From NCBI GenBank assembly GCA_033239125.1, contig BSWB01000002.1, positions 646,001 through 710,000 on the forward strand: a DNA stretch of 64,000 bases. Reading direction: 5' to 3'. The notes under the pieces are model-generated. The model did not search any database. It was not told the DNA's origin and was given only the letters and a program-made list of their open reading frames with translations. The position numbers and the translations under genes were made by a program. The stretch is from Fagopyrum homotropicum. Taxonomy: Eukaryota; Streptophyta; Magnoliopsida; Caryophyllales; Polygonaceae. Shown here piece by piece: positions 48,316-59,290 of the stretch (its first letter is position 1; each line of letters opens with the position of its first letter).

Positions 48316-51300
48316 TTAAGCAAGGTTCGTGAGGAGGAGGGCAATATCCGTTCTGTCAATCGTGTTGCATTTCCAGCGGCATTCAAGATGGTGTTTGGTG
48401 GTCCTTATGATCTCAGCAGCGCAATCAACAGCCCTGGTAAAGGAGTTGTTATAGACAACGTTGTTTCTGGCACGCCAGATGTGGTAGATGAAAGAGGTGA
48501 TAGTCCCGATTCTAATTGTATCCAATGGGTTGGGTTTGCGGGTGGCCCAGGAATCCAGCCAGAGCCAAAGGTTGTTGAGGTAGGGAGCTGGGTAGGGAGT
48601 ACGAGTCCAACGAGAAACGATGTCAAGGACAAGTGAGCTGTAGCTGCAATGGTGCCAAAGGTGGTCTTCATTTTCACTAGAGGTGCGACAAAGTTGGCAG
48701 GTGTCGTTGGCAATTAGGTTCCAGGAACGGAGTTTGTCAAGGGTGGGGAGGCGCTTGACAGCAGCAAGCCAAGCAGTGTAACTACATCTGGGCTGATTGG
48801 TACGCATCCAAATAGAATTGAATGGGTTAGGGTTAGGGATGGGACGGTCAGTGGTGAAGATCTCGAGAGCTTTTTTCCTGGAGAAGGAACCATCAGGTTT
48901 AGATAGGGTGTCACCACTCCTGCCCCTTTGGAGATGGAGGGAAATGGAGTCTCTAATCCGGAGGAGGGCTTTCCAGAAAGAGTTGTGATGGGGTTTAGCA
49001 GTGCAATTCCATATGGATTGAGATCGTTTGAAAAGATGCCTCTTGACCCAGGAAGACCAGATGTTGGTATCGCCATGATCGAGATCATGGATGAGACTAG
49101 CGAAGTTCACCCTGTTCTTGGCAGATAGATCAGGGAAATCAAGCCCGCCAAGGCTCTTGGGGGAGCAAACGCTGGACCAAGCAACCAAGGCTCGCGAGCT
49201 GCAATCCGTACCAGTCCAGAAGTAGGATCGAATGTGGTTATTAATCAGAGTAATGACCTTTGCTGGTATCATGAACATTGAGCTCCAATATTGGCTTATA
49301 GCAAAAAGGATGGATTTAACGACTTGGGCTCTTCCTGCATAAGAGAGGGCTTTAGCATTCCAAGAGTGGATTCTTTTAGTGATCCTTGAGATAAGAGGGA
49401 GGTAGTCGGTGCAGTTAAGTCTCCTGCTACCAAGAGGGACACCAAGGTAAAGGAAGGGGAGGGTCCCAACATTCATCCCCGAGGCATGGACGGCATCCTC
49501 AATTTCGTGTCTCTCCATACCACCCAGGTAAAGGCAAGATTTTGAAGGATTAATGACAAGACCCGATGCATTGCCAAACGCCTGGAGGGTGTCAATGAGT
49601 ATTTTAATGGATTGGGTGTCGCCTCTACTTAGCAGTAGGAGATCATCAGCGAATGCTAAGTGGGTGATTTTTGGGTTAGAGCATCGAGGGTGAAAATTGA
49701 AGTCAGGGCTGGAGGTACTAGATTGGAGCATTCTAGTGAGGAATTCGATGGCAATTGAGAAGAGGGGAGGAGATAGGGGACAACCTTGCCTCAGCCCCCG
49801 AGAGCTCCGGAAGTGTCCTCTAAGCGATCCATTAACATTTATTGAGAAGGAAGCAGTAGATATACACTCTTTGATCAGCATTGTAAATTGGGTTGGGAAA
49901 CCCATCTGTTGGAGACAGTGAAGAATGAAGTCATGATTAACAGTGTCAAAGGCCTTCGAAATGTCTATCTTGATAGCAGCTCTTGGGGAGATGTTCTTCC
50001 GGCCATATTTATGCAATAATTCCTGGCAGAGCAGCACATTGTGCTTTATGGATCTTTTGGAGACGAATGCACTTTGGTTGCAACTAATCAGACTGGGAAG
50101 CACAGAGTTGAGGCGGGCAGATAGTATTTTAGCAATGGCCTTGTAGATTGTGTTGCAGCAAGAGATGGGCCGAAAGTCGGTGGGAGCTTGAGGGGAATCA
50201 CACTTGGGAATTAATGAGATTGAGGTGTGGTTAACCTGCTTCAAAAGTCTACCCACAGTGAAAAAGTCCATGATGGCGTCAGTGCAGCTCTTGTGGATGA
50301 TACCCCATGCTGATTTGAAAAATAAGGAGCTAAAACCGTCAGGTCCAGGAGCTTTGTTGGGGCTGATGCTGAAGAAAGCAGACTTGATCTCATCAGGGGT
50401 AACAAGGGCGTTCAAGGAAGTAATGTCCTCAAGGCTCAGGGTGGGCAGGTTAACACTGGGGTACGGATGGGGTGGAGGTATGCTTTGGGGGTTAAGAACA
50501 AGCTTGAAGTGATTGACCAGGGTGTTATCAATAGTAGTCGGATCAAAGGACATAGAGCCATCACTGGTTCGGATAGCTTTGATGTTATTGCCACACCTTC
50601 GATTCTTGATGCTTTTGAAGAAGTATGAAGAACATTGGTCTCCATGTGAGTACCACTTCGCTTTAGAGAGCTGCGCCAGTGTGGTGTGCAGGGACTTGTA
50701 ACTCTCGTTCAAGGCATTAAGATGCCTTGCCTCCTCAGCATGAATGGAGGCGTCATTAAGGTTTGTTTGGAGCTTTGCTTGAGAGGCGTGGAGCAACTTA
50801 CGGTGCATATCAATACTAGTGTGGAGATCTTCCAGCTTGACACTAGGGAATTTTTTCAGCAAAGGTTTAAGGTTCTTCAACTTCCTGGCAAGTTGGAACA
50901 TAGCATTCCCAACAACGTCCGAGTCCCAGACGGCCCTGACAGTGTCCAGGAAAGCATCATGGTTGATCCAGTCATTGTTGAAACGGAAGGGGAAAGACCT
51001 CCAGGGGGTTATCTCCGCAGTGTAGAGCAAAGCAGGCGAGTGATCGGATACATCAGCATGGTCAAAATGGGCTTTTGTGTGGGGAAAGGTGGTGAGCCAA
51101 GAAGGGTTGGATAGGATGCGGTCGAGCTTGCTCCAAATGTGTGGGTTAGATTGCTTGTTGTTCCACGAGAACTTGCACCCAGTGAAAGGCAGATCCTCAA
51201 TCCCGCAACGCCTAAAGCAGTTAGCGAGCTCAGTAGATGGTTGAGAGGAGGCAGCAAGGCCGTTGGAGGTTCTCTCATTAGGTGAAAGAGTGACGTTGAA

Positions 51301-51744
51301 GTCCCCCATCAACGCCCAAGGGTTGCAAGTGTTGAGGAGGCTCAAGGTATGAACAGCGTTCCAAAGATCAACGCGGGCCTCAGGAGCATTGTGAGCATAA
51401 ATGAATGAGGCTTCCGCAATGGTGGTTTGATCAGGGTTAGGTAAAGGCTTTGTAATGCGGCAATGGACAATTTGGTCAGTGATGATGGATGCATTGAGGT
51501 GGAGTTTTGATGGGTTCCACCATACCCATATGCGGCAATTGTGGGAGATGTGAGAGTTGGAGATTTGGCTCCATGAAGGGAAGAGGGATTTGGAGATTTT
51601 TGTTTCATTTTTGGATCTGAGTCTAGTCTCTAGTATGGCAATCACGTCTAGATTGTGCCTCTTGGCAAGTTGTTGGATGGCTCGTTGTTTAGAGGGATCA
51701 TTAAGACCTCTAATATTCCATGTACATATACGAAGCATCATCAT
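48316..51744 (-). CDS. LINE ORF2: endonuclease, reverse transcriptase, zf-RVT
   Basis: One uninterrupted frame of 1142 codons. Residues 1-240 are an APE-type endonuclease (RICTWNIRGLN, the Glu in AILETRL, GDFNVTLSPNER, SDHSPALL). The reverse transcriptase occupies about 440-780: KAPGPDGFSSLFF, FRPISCCNTIYK, AAIKIDISKAFDTVNHDF (catalytic Asp), RQGCPLSPPLF and LAFADDLLLLS (FADD). Near the C terminus CQLCRTSSENEDHLWHHC is the zinc-binding segment. There is no RNase H domain, unlike the older LINE at 8821. All core catalytic residues look present, so the enzyme could be active, although the ORF1 frameshift may limit the element. Confidence 0.95.
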   Translation of the reverse strand: MMMLRICTWNIRGLNDPSKQRAIQQLAKRHNLDVIAILETRLRSKNETKISKSLFPSWSQISNSHISHNCRIWVWWNPSKLHLNASIITDQIVHCRITKPLPNPDQTTIAEASFIYAHNAPEARVDLWNAVHTLSLLNTCNPWALMGDFNVTLSPNERTSNGLAASSQPSTELANCFRRCGIEDLPFTGCKFSWNNKQSNPHIWSKLDRILSNPSWLTTFPHTKAHFDHADVSDHSPALLYTAEITPWRSFPFRFNNDWINHDAFLDTVRAVWDSDVVGNAMFQLARKLKNLKPLLKKFPSVKLEDLHTSIDMHRKLLHASQAKLQTNLNDASIHAEEARHLNALNESYKSLHTTLAQLSKAKWYSHGDQCSSYFFKSIKNRRCGNNIKAIRTSDGSMSFDPTTIDNTLVNHFKLVLNPQSIPPPHPYPSVNLPTLSLEDITSLNALVTPDEIKSAFFSISPNKAPGPDGFSSLFFKSAWGIIHKSCTDAIMDFFTVGRLLKQVNHTSISLIPKCDSPQAPTDFRPISCCNTIYKAIAKILSARLNSVLPSLISCNQSAFVSKRSIKHNVLLCQELLHKYGRKNISPRAAIKIDISKAFDTVNHDFILHCLQQMGFPTQFTMLIKECISTASFSINVNGSLRGHFRSSRGLRQGCPLSPPLFSIAIEFLTRMLQSSTSSPDFNFHPRCSNPKITHLAFADDLLLLSRGDTQSIKILIDTLQAFGNASGLVINPSKSCLYLGGMERHEIEDAVHASGMNVGTLPFLYLGVPLGSRRLNCTDYLPLISRITKRIHSWNAKALSYAGRAQVVKSILFAISQYWSSMFMIPAKVITLINNHIRSYFWTGTDCSSRALVAWSSVCSPKSLGGLDFPDLSAKNRVNFASLIHDLDHGDTNIWSSWVKRHLFKRSQSIWNCTAKPHHNSFWKALLRIRDSISLHLQRGRSGDTLSKPDGSFSRKKALEIFTTDRPIPNPNPFNSIWMRTNQPRCSYTAWLAAVKRLPTLDKLRSWNLIANDTCQLCRTSSENEDHLWHHCSYSSLVLDIVSRWTRTPYPAPYLNNLWLWLDSWATRKPNPLDTIRIGTITSFIYHIWRARNNVVYNNSFTRAVDCAAEIIRTTKHHLECRWKCNTIDRTDIALLLTNLA

Positions 51745-53524
51745 TGAGCGGTTTTGCTGGAATCATTGATGGCACTCACAATCAATGAGGGAGTTGAGGA
51801 GGTTGCGGGAGTTGAAAGAGTTGTGGGAGTTGAGGAAGTTGAGGGAGTTGAGGGGGCTGAGGAAGTTGAGGGAGTTGAGGGGGCTGAGGAAGTTGAGGGA
51901 ATTGGGGAAAGGGGAGCAGTTTCATTAGGAGTGGCTTCACTATGAGGTTGGAGAGGTATTGTGTTATTTCCTCCAGAAAGCTCAGGGCGTTGAGATAGGG
52001 AGGAAACAGCAATATCAGTGGTGGCGGGTATACGTTGGTGGGAGTGGGCTTCAATACCAGTGACCAGAGACGATGGTTCAGGAGTGGTGATGTTTCGGGC
52101 ATGTTTGGCTAGGAGGGTGGCCACTGGACGGATCAACAGTGATGGATCCGGAGTGGGAAGGATAGGAATAGGGTTTGGATCGGGTGGGAGGGCAAAAGCT
52201 TTGCGTAATCCCTTGGGAGGGGCTTCAACAGAAGACTTGAACGACTTAGACTGGGGGCATACATGCCCGAACACCAAGCAGGAGTCGCAGCGGGGTGGGA
52301 GCCAGTCGTAGGTTATTTTCTGAGCAAAGGAGGTGCCGTCAGGGCCCATAAGCGTGATCTCTCTCAGGAGGGGTCTGGAGGCATTAATGTCAACCAAGAT
52401 TTTGGCAAACCCCAGCCTTTCATGGTTGGCAGAGACGGCGTCAGTGAGTATAGGTGTGCCCAGGGCGGAGCCAATCTTGGATAGCATATGCGCAGACCAG
52501 AACCTATAGTTGAGATCGTGCAAGGAGACCCAGATGGGGACGGAGTTGAGGCTGGAGTAGTCAAGTGGGAGGTCCTTAGTCCAGCGTTTGAGAAGTATTG
52601 TAGTAGATCCATTAACCATCCAGGGGCTATCAAGGAGTATGGAGTTCAAATCGTCTTCACATGCGAACTGGAACACGAAGATGCCCTTGTCGTTCCGGAG
52701 AATTTTCGGAGTAGGAATAGTGTTCCAAAATTCCCCAACAAACTTGGACATTCTTTGGAAAGAGATCTGATTTCCAAGGGGAAACCCAACAAGTGAGAGA
52801 TGCCATTTCCGTAGTGAATCCGATACCTCTTCTTCAGTGAAGCGAATGACTCCATCTTCAATCCCAGGGGTGAATGCGAGGGGAACGTGGTTCCAGGAAA
52901 GGCCTTTCGAAACTATTTCATTGTAGTTAATCGTTGAGGGTAGTTGCTGGCCTCCATTGGCAGAGCATGAATGGTTCGAAAGGGGGGAAGGCAGATGTAA
53001 CGGTGCATGGGGACGTGAAGGGTCGGGAGGTGGAGAGTTTGTTGCTGCATGCTTTAGTGGTATCTCGGGAGTAGTGTGGGCTGCATGGGAAAGTGGAGGG
53101 GCTGCTTTAGATGCATGCAGGGTAGCTGAAGTGTTGGTGCTAGGTGGGCACGGCATCATGATGGTTTGCTTTTCAGGAAGCAGCACGGTCCCTGAGGGGT
53201 CGGGGTTAGGTTCCTGGTCCGTGCTCCGGTTAGGGGTTAACATGTCATCAACAAGGATGGTATCATCTGGGGGAGCTTGTGGTGAGCTAGGGCATAAGGG
53301 TGGAAAAGCGAGGACAGAAGCAAGGGCCGGCGGGGTAGGGGTTTTTGATGTGAGTCTAAGGTTATTGGACCGGATGAGGTCGTCAGGAACAAGTTTGGTC
53401 TTCTTTTCCGATGAAGTGGGCGATGCAGGGGGTATCTGCTTACTGGGGGTGTGGTGAGGTAGGGGGGGCGGTGCAACTCAGACAGTTTGATGGTATGTCT
53501 TCGGGATCTCCGGGAGCCAGCCAT
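51741..53524 (-). pseudogene. LINE ORF1 (RNA-binding, DUF4283 and zinc knuckle), one frameshift
   Basis: The main open frame, 51741-53243 (500 codons), holds a DUF4283-like part (PLNSVPIWVSLHDLNYRFWS) and a CCHC-type knuckle (RCDSCLVFGHVC), as in the nucleic-acid chaperone of plant L1 elements. The same frame is open upstream to about 53475. A second frame starts with an ATG at 53524 (MAGSRRSRRHTIKLSELH). The two meet at a run of seven C (53461-53467), so a one-base indel probably splits one longer ORF1 of about 590 codons. The C-terminal part contains a Ser/Pro/Thr repeat. Confidence 0.82.
51790..51905 (-). repeat. Minisatellite in LINE ORF1
   Basis: Units of about 30 bp (gttgaggaagttgagggagt plus tgagggggc) repeat three to four times and encode alternating STSSAPSTP in frame. 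Because the unit is a multiple of three, copy changes keep the frame. Confidence 0.85.
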
Positions 53525-54502
53525 GTGGGAGGGCGGGGGAAGGGCGGGGCACGGCCGGGGAGGCCGTACTGGGGTGGTGCAAGCAGTAGCTTACACCGGG
53601 AAGCAGGAGAGAGAAGAGAGCTTTTTTGATGTAACTGTCTCCAACTCAAACCTTATTATTGGTACTTCTCAAACTGAATCTTGATGATAATATATGGGTA
53701 CGAAAGAGTGGTTTTCTTCAACAACTAGAGCATATCGCCGAAACAATTTTACCTGGCTATGGCGACTGAAGTTAATCGATTCGGGATTGAGAATAATCCA
53801 TTGAAGCAATTTGTAGCTTATACTTGTTGATGACGAGCAAATATTAGGCGATTGAAGTAGAATGTTGAGGACCACGGTTGGGTGGACGACGAGACCTCGA
53901 GAGCACCGACTATGGCGAACTGCTTCCGTCTTCGTTGAGCGATTTTTTGATTTGATTTTGGTTAGTAACTGAAATCCGAAGATGACGGATATTTATCAAT
54001 GGAGAATATCACGTTCGGCTACCTTATTTAACCGGTTACCTATTTTTTTGCTTAATTAATAAATATTACCAAATAAGTAAATTTCATTAAGATAATAATT
54101 GCCTATTAAATATATCCTTAATTAATAATTGTAAAATAGTTGGGCCTTATTTGTATTCTAGAAAAATAAGTTACCCTAGTAGCTTAATCTTTTTTTTTGT
54201 TTTGCGGTTCAAGCTGCAAAAAAAAAAACGCAAATCGCAAAAACTACCGCAAACCGCCAAAAAAACTACAAATTCGCAAAAAGGAAAAAATCCGCAAAAC
54301 CGCAACCGAACCGCAACCGTAGGGTTCACGTTTTTTGGGATTGTGGTATGCGGTTCGATTCGGTTCAGTTTGCGGTTTTGAACCGATCCTGCTCACTGCA
54401 TACAGTGAAGCTTTTAAAGCATCACTAGACATTATTAGATGCAAAACAAATATTTTCCAATACGAAACACGTATACAAACGCATTTGTATGCAAAACAAT
54501 TA

Positions 54503-54773
54503 CTCCATCCGATCTAAAATAAGTGTCGTTTTAGCATTAGAAATTTGATCACAATTATTTGTCGTTTTAAGTTTAAGAGGCCAATAAATGAACAATAATT
54601 ATAAGAAATGTTCTTGTAAATTTGTGTAAATGATTAATTTTAGTTCTAAAATCTTACTTATTAGTTTAAAAGAAGGTTGAATATTAAATAAGTGATAAGA
54701 TTTAGAAAAATTTTACAAAATTCATGTCATTTAATCAAAGACTATAATGACAATTAATTATAATAAGAGGGAG
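54503..54773. mobile_element. Stowaway MITE, 271 bp
   Basis: It starts TA|CTCCATCCGATCTAAAATAA and ends AATAAGAGGGAG|TA, with a TA target duplication (54501-54502 and 54774-54775). The body matches the MITE at 20601-20892. It sits directly at the left border of duplicated block B. Confidence 0.88.
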
Positions 54774-54774
54774 T

Positions 54775-55570
54775 ATTAGTTATCCAAATCTAACTCTCCA
54801 TGTTGTTCTTTCTTTCTTCACATTTATTAGTCGTTTTTAATGCATTAAAGATGATTAATACAGTAATTACATGATACATGCATAATGCTGGCATGAGCCT
54901 ATTTCAAGTTTATAAGATGAAAACGGTGAAGAGCTAATCACTTAGACACCAGATCCGACAATATGATTAACGATGACGCGTAATACCACAAAGAATTCAC
55001 CACTTGAATCACTTTTGGGTCTCAAGTAGTTTGAATCATAATTTGATAATCTAAAGTTTGGCTTCTGCAATTTCTTTGAAGCTGCTTTCATTGTATTATA
55101 TGAGGTATGGGTTTAGGGTAAAATAATCAATCAGACTAAAATATTAACAGTTTCACAAAACACAAGACGATTGATTCAAGATCGAGAACACATGCGGTGT
55201 TCTAGTGGAGGATTGAAAAATAAGTATGCATCGATAATGCAAAGCTAAAGAGAGACGAAAATATAAGTTTAATGGCTTAAAGCTTAATTAACCCACTAAG
55301 CTAATCACTTTCCTGACGCGGCGTACCATAAACAATTTCAAAAGCCATACGCGTGCTGTTTGGGATCCAAAGTAACATTGAGATTATCATTTGATAATCA
55401 AAATGTTCACCTACTACAAAGCAATACGAGTGCTGTCTGTAAAGTGATTCAACGCACCTTACGAGCTTTCTGTATATATAAGGGTTGAGGGAGAGTATGC
55501 ATTCTACTACAAATCAACTATTCTTAATTACCACAAAAAAAATTTCAAAAGCGAGAGTTGCGATCAATCA
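54775..55570 (+). promoter_or_regulatory. Upstream region and promoter of NLR gene B
   Basis: Homologous to 28120-28865 over its length. It keeps a TATA box (tatatata, 55473-55480) and the leader aaaatttcaaaagcgagag before the ATG at 55571. It differs from A by small indels, including a longer stretch around aagatcgagaacacatgcgg. Confidence 0.65.
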
Positions 55571-58500
55571 ATGGCTGAATCGGTGTTGTTCGGCTTTGCT
55601 TCGAATGTGCTATCCACAATTGCCACTGGCGCATTTAAGGATGCGTATGAAAGGGTTATCTCCGCAACTGATGCAAGGGATGAACTAGCTAAGCTGGAGA
55701 CGAGCATCCAGACGATCCAATACGTGCTTCTTGATGCTGAGAAGAGGCAACACGGCTCTAATGCCATCAAGCTTTGGGTGAAGAAGGTCAATGACGTGCT
55801 GCACGATGCAGATGATTTGTTCGATGAGGTTAACACTGATGATATGCTTAAGCGACTGAGCAATGGGGGAGAGAAGCCGCTTTGGTTGTCGGATGAGGTT
55901 TGGGATTCTATCTCTAGTAACTCAATTGATAAAAAAGTTAAGCCTATAAGGGAGAGGTTAGATGAGATCACTAAAAATATGACTCTTTTTCAATTTGCAT
56001 CCAAGTGTGAGATAAGCACTGATTCTAGGAGAGGACGAGAATCAGGGTCATTTGTAGATGCAAAGTATGTGATTGGAAGAGAAGAGGACAAGAAGGTCAT
56101 TCTAGAGATGCTTTTTAATGAGTCTAGTCAGGATGTTCCTTTAGTCATTGCCGTGGTTGGGATAGGAGGGATGGGAAAAACAACACTTGCTCAACTCATT
56201 TACAATGATATTGAGGTTAAAAAGAAATTTGATGAGTGTTGGTTTGCTTGCATTTCCAATATATCCGATGAAAATGAAGTTCTTGGAAAAATCTTTCAAG
56301 CTATATGTAAGGAAAAATATAGTGGTCTTCCCCAAACCGAGATAGAATCCAGAATTAAGGATTCTATATTGGCTAAGAAATTTTTGCTTGTATTAGATGA
56401 TGTCTGGAATGGTGATATTTTGCAAGATCGATTGAGTTTGTTACTTGGGGAAGTGAAAGGGAGTAGGATAATTGTCACAACTAGATTCTCATCAGTTGCA
56501 CACTCGTTGTGCATGGATAAGTCAAAAGTTCATACTTTAAGTGGCTTGTCGGATGATGATTCGTGGAATTTATTCAAAGGAATAGCCTTTTCTCGTGAAC
56601 CTGTGAAAGATCAAGAACGGATTGATCTTGGAAAAAAGATCATGAAGAAGTGTAGAAATGTACCCCTTGCCATTAAGAGCATAGCTAAGCTTCTATCTAA
56701 AAAAAATACCATCCGAGAGTGGAAGTTCATTGAGAACCAAAAGTTAGGTGATAATGATGAGGACAATATTTTCCCTATTCTAAAACTGAGCTTTGATCAC
56801 CTATCCCCACATTTACAAAAGTGTTTTGCTTATTGTTCCTTGTTTCCCGAAGATTATGAGATCGATACAGATAAATTGATATTGCTTTGGATTTCTCAAG
56901 GATATATTAGGTCAAATAGTATATTGGAAGGTCATTCATGTTTCATGGACTTGTTTAGGAGTGGTTTTTTTGAAGAGGCAAGCATGGACTTGTTTGGGAA
57001 TGGTTTTTTGGAAAATGCAAGAAAAGGGGATGATGGTGAGATCAAAAGATGCAAAATGCATGATTTAATTCGTGATTTGGCACTCCGTGTGGCCGGTGAT
57101 GAAATGGTTATGTTGCCCACTTCGTCACATATAGGGAATTGCACGCGACATGTAAGCGATGATGCTTATTCCGACCATTCGTGGGGTATTCCCACCTCGT
57201 TGGTCAAGGCGAACAAGCTACGGTCGTTTTTGTTCATGTATGGGGGTGTAATTAGCAACCCGGTGTTTGATGAACTATTTCGAAGTTTTAAGTTGTTGCG
57301 CACATTAGGCTTGAGTTGGTTGGGACTCAATGAAATTCCAAGTTGTATAGGAGATCTAAAACACTTGAGATATCTTGATCTTTCGATTAATCACTTTGAA
57401 AGTGTTCCTGACTCAATGACGAATCTAGTGAATTTGCTTGTATTGAACCTTCAATATTGTAGGAAACTTAAAAAGTTGCCGGATAATTTTAGGAATTTGA
57501 TCAATCTTAGGTATTTGGATATCTTGTATACGAAGGTAATGCATATGCCCCCTGGGATTGAGGAGTTGACTTGTTTGGAATACTTGAGTAATTTTGTGAT
57601 AGGAAAAGCAAACGAGGGTGTTGAATGTAGTGGAATTGATGTGTTGTCAAAAATGCAACAACTTAGAGGAAAGTTGAAAATTGATTACCGTTGTGAGAAA
57701 GAAATTTGGAATGGATATGATAGTTGGGAACTGCCTGTATTTGTGAACCAACTGGAAATATAGAATTACCCCGGCATCATGATACCGCAATGGAGCAAAA
57801 ATGTACCAAGTGACCCTAACTTCAAAGTTAATCTTGCATCTCTCACACTACAACATTCTTATCATGTGAAGTATTTGCCACCATTAAGGTACCTTCCCAA
57901 TCTCAAGTTTCTTAAGCTCAGTAGATTGGAAAATCTAGAATATGTGGAGGAGGAAGAAGAGTCTAGTAATGCCTCAACCTCAACCTTCTTCCCCCGTTTA
58001 GAAACACTTCAATTGCTCTCTCTACCAAATTTGAAGGGATGGAGGAGGGAAGCAGCAAGCGAAGCAGAGGAACACCCTCTTCCTCTAGATCTTTTTATCT
58101 CGACATGTGAAAAGCTCACGTCCCTCCCGCTATCGCTGTCTTCACGTATTCAGAAGCTACAAGTAGAACTGATGCCAGGAGAGACGATACAAGATATCTT
58201 ATCAATATTTCCGTCATTAAAACATCTTGAGACAATGGTGATCGTAGAGTGCGAATGTCTTAAGAGTGTACATCTTCATGATGAAGCACTTCCATCTCTC
58301 CGCTTTCTTCAAGTTTGCTATTGCCATCGATTGAAAGTTTTAGAAATTGCACCTCGCAATAGCATTGAGGAATTGGTGATTGGGAGATGCGAACAGTTGG
58401 AGTTGTGGGAACAAGACGATGATGAGGCGCCGTCGGAACAAGACGATGAGGAGGCGCCCCTGTTCAATTGGGATTCCCTCCCCGAACTCCGTCTGCTACA

Positions 58501-58855
58501 ATCTCAATACATTCCCCCTCCGGAGAAGCTTCCCGAACGCCTGCAACGCCGCCATGCCGATGGCATATTAAAGATCATTGATATGGTAAGAATACTCAGT
58601 ATCTTCTTAACGACTTATCCGTCTTATTTCATTGCAAATTGACTTCTTTGGTATGCTAAATGAATTTCGGTTAATCATCATTTACTGCTCTTTAACTTGG
58701 AAATTTTCTTTATAAGTAGTATAATTTTTCTAGCTTTTTGCATTGATTACAGTTCAAACTGATAGTTAAATGCTGTTTTTTTTCTTCTTGTGATTAATGT
58801 CGAATAAATAAACATGCAGTTCGGAACAAGCGATGGAATATATCCACGATATTAA
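55571..58855 (+). pseudogene. CC-NB-ARC-LRR gene B with one nonsense codon
   Basis: Paralogue of NLR A. Codons 1-730 are open (CC, NB-ARC with GIGGMGKTTLAQ, LLVLDDVW and KMHDLIRDLAL, and the first LRRs). A TAG at 57761-57763 then replaces the TGG (Trp) present in A (ctggaaata|tgg/tag|aattacc). The same frame stays open from there to 58642, so this is a single substitution. The splice donor (atg|gtaaga, 58586) and acceptor (catgcag, 58819) are kept and would add a last exon 58820-58855 ending GIYPRY. The product would be a CC-NB-ARC protein with a shortened LRR of 730 residues, or the gene is a pseudogene. Confidence 0.92.
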
Positions 58856-59290
58856 TACAGATGGGGCGTGTAGAAATGATGGTTTTGCGGCTGCAGGAGG
58901 TCACCTACGGAATCACTCTCTTGCACTTCAAAGTTTTCCGTCACCACCCGCTTGTTAGTCTGGTGCTTCAGTGCCAAGACTTTTTCAAAATAGATTGGGT
59001 TATCCAAACTTGACAGGCCTACCGTGAGGCAAATAACGCCGCTGATTATTTAGCTACTTTTTCTTTTGAACTTTCGATTGGTTTTCATGTAATGGTTGAC
59101 CCTTTTGAGGGTGTAGTTGATTTTTTACTTCATAATGTAAGGGGTCAGGCTATCCCCGTGTGCGGAATACTTAGCCATATTTTATTTATTGAAAGCGCGA
59201 TCAGATGCGCGGAGACCACCGACTCTCCTTCTACCAAAAAAACTGAAACAAAGAGAATCTCAACGAGGAAGATGTTGAAATCATAGGCAC
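58840..59290 (+). pseudogene. RNase H-like (RVT_3) remnant downstream of NLR B
   Basis: It reads HDINTDGACRNDGFAAAGGH (first catalytic motif), then after a deletion HHPLVSLVLQCQDFFKIDWV, YREANNAADYLATFSFEL (with the final Asp) and VDPFEGVVDFLLHNVRGQAI. It keeps the front motif that the block A copy has lost, while the middle (LETDS part) is lost here, so the two are complementary remnants of one ancestor. A stop and frameshifts make it dead. Confidence 0.78.

Larger units (their letters stand above)
48181..53671 (-). mobile_element. Near full-length L1-type LINE, 5.5 kb
   Basis: The element lies on the minus strand, with its A-tail at 48181-48203 and an 11-bp target duplication aactgaatctt (48171-48181 and 53672-53682; the last base is shared with the tail). 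It has a 5' UTR of about 150 bp, ORF1, ORF2 overlapping ORF1 by ATGA, and a ~110-bp 3' UTR. ORF2 is open over its whole length. ORF1 has one apparent frameshift. It is by far the youngest-looking element in the window. Confidence 0.93.
47296..54400. mobile_element. Large hAT-like element (degenerate), host of a LINE
   Basis: The left end TAGGGATGAGCAGATTGCGG and the right end, read inverted, gtgagcaggatcggttcaaa, both continue with ccgcaaccgaaccgcaacc-type sequence, arrays typical of hAT ends. The right tip has lost the TAGGG bases, and the 8-bp flanks (gtgcctac and ctgcatac) agree at six of eight positions. Without the LINE the element would be about 1.6 kb. No hAT transposase is seen. Confidence 0.5.

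Noticed and set aside
48388..53629. Many plus-strand frames across the LINE
   Set aside because: They are antisense shadows of ORF1 and ORF2, which have clear domains on the minus strand.
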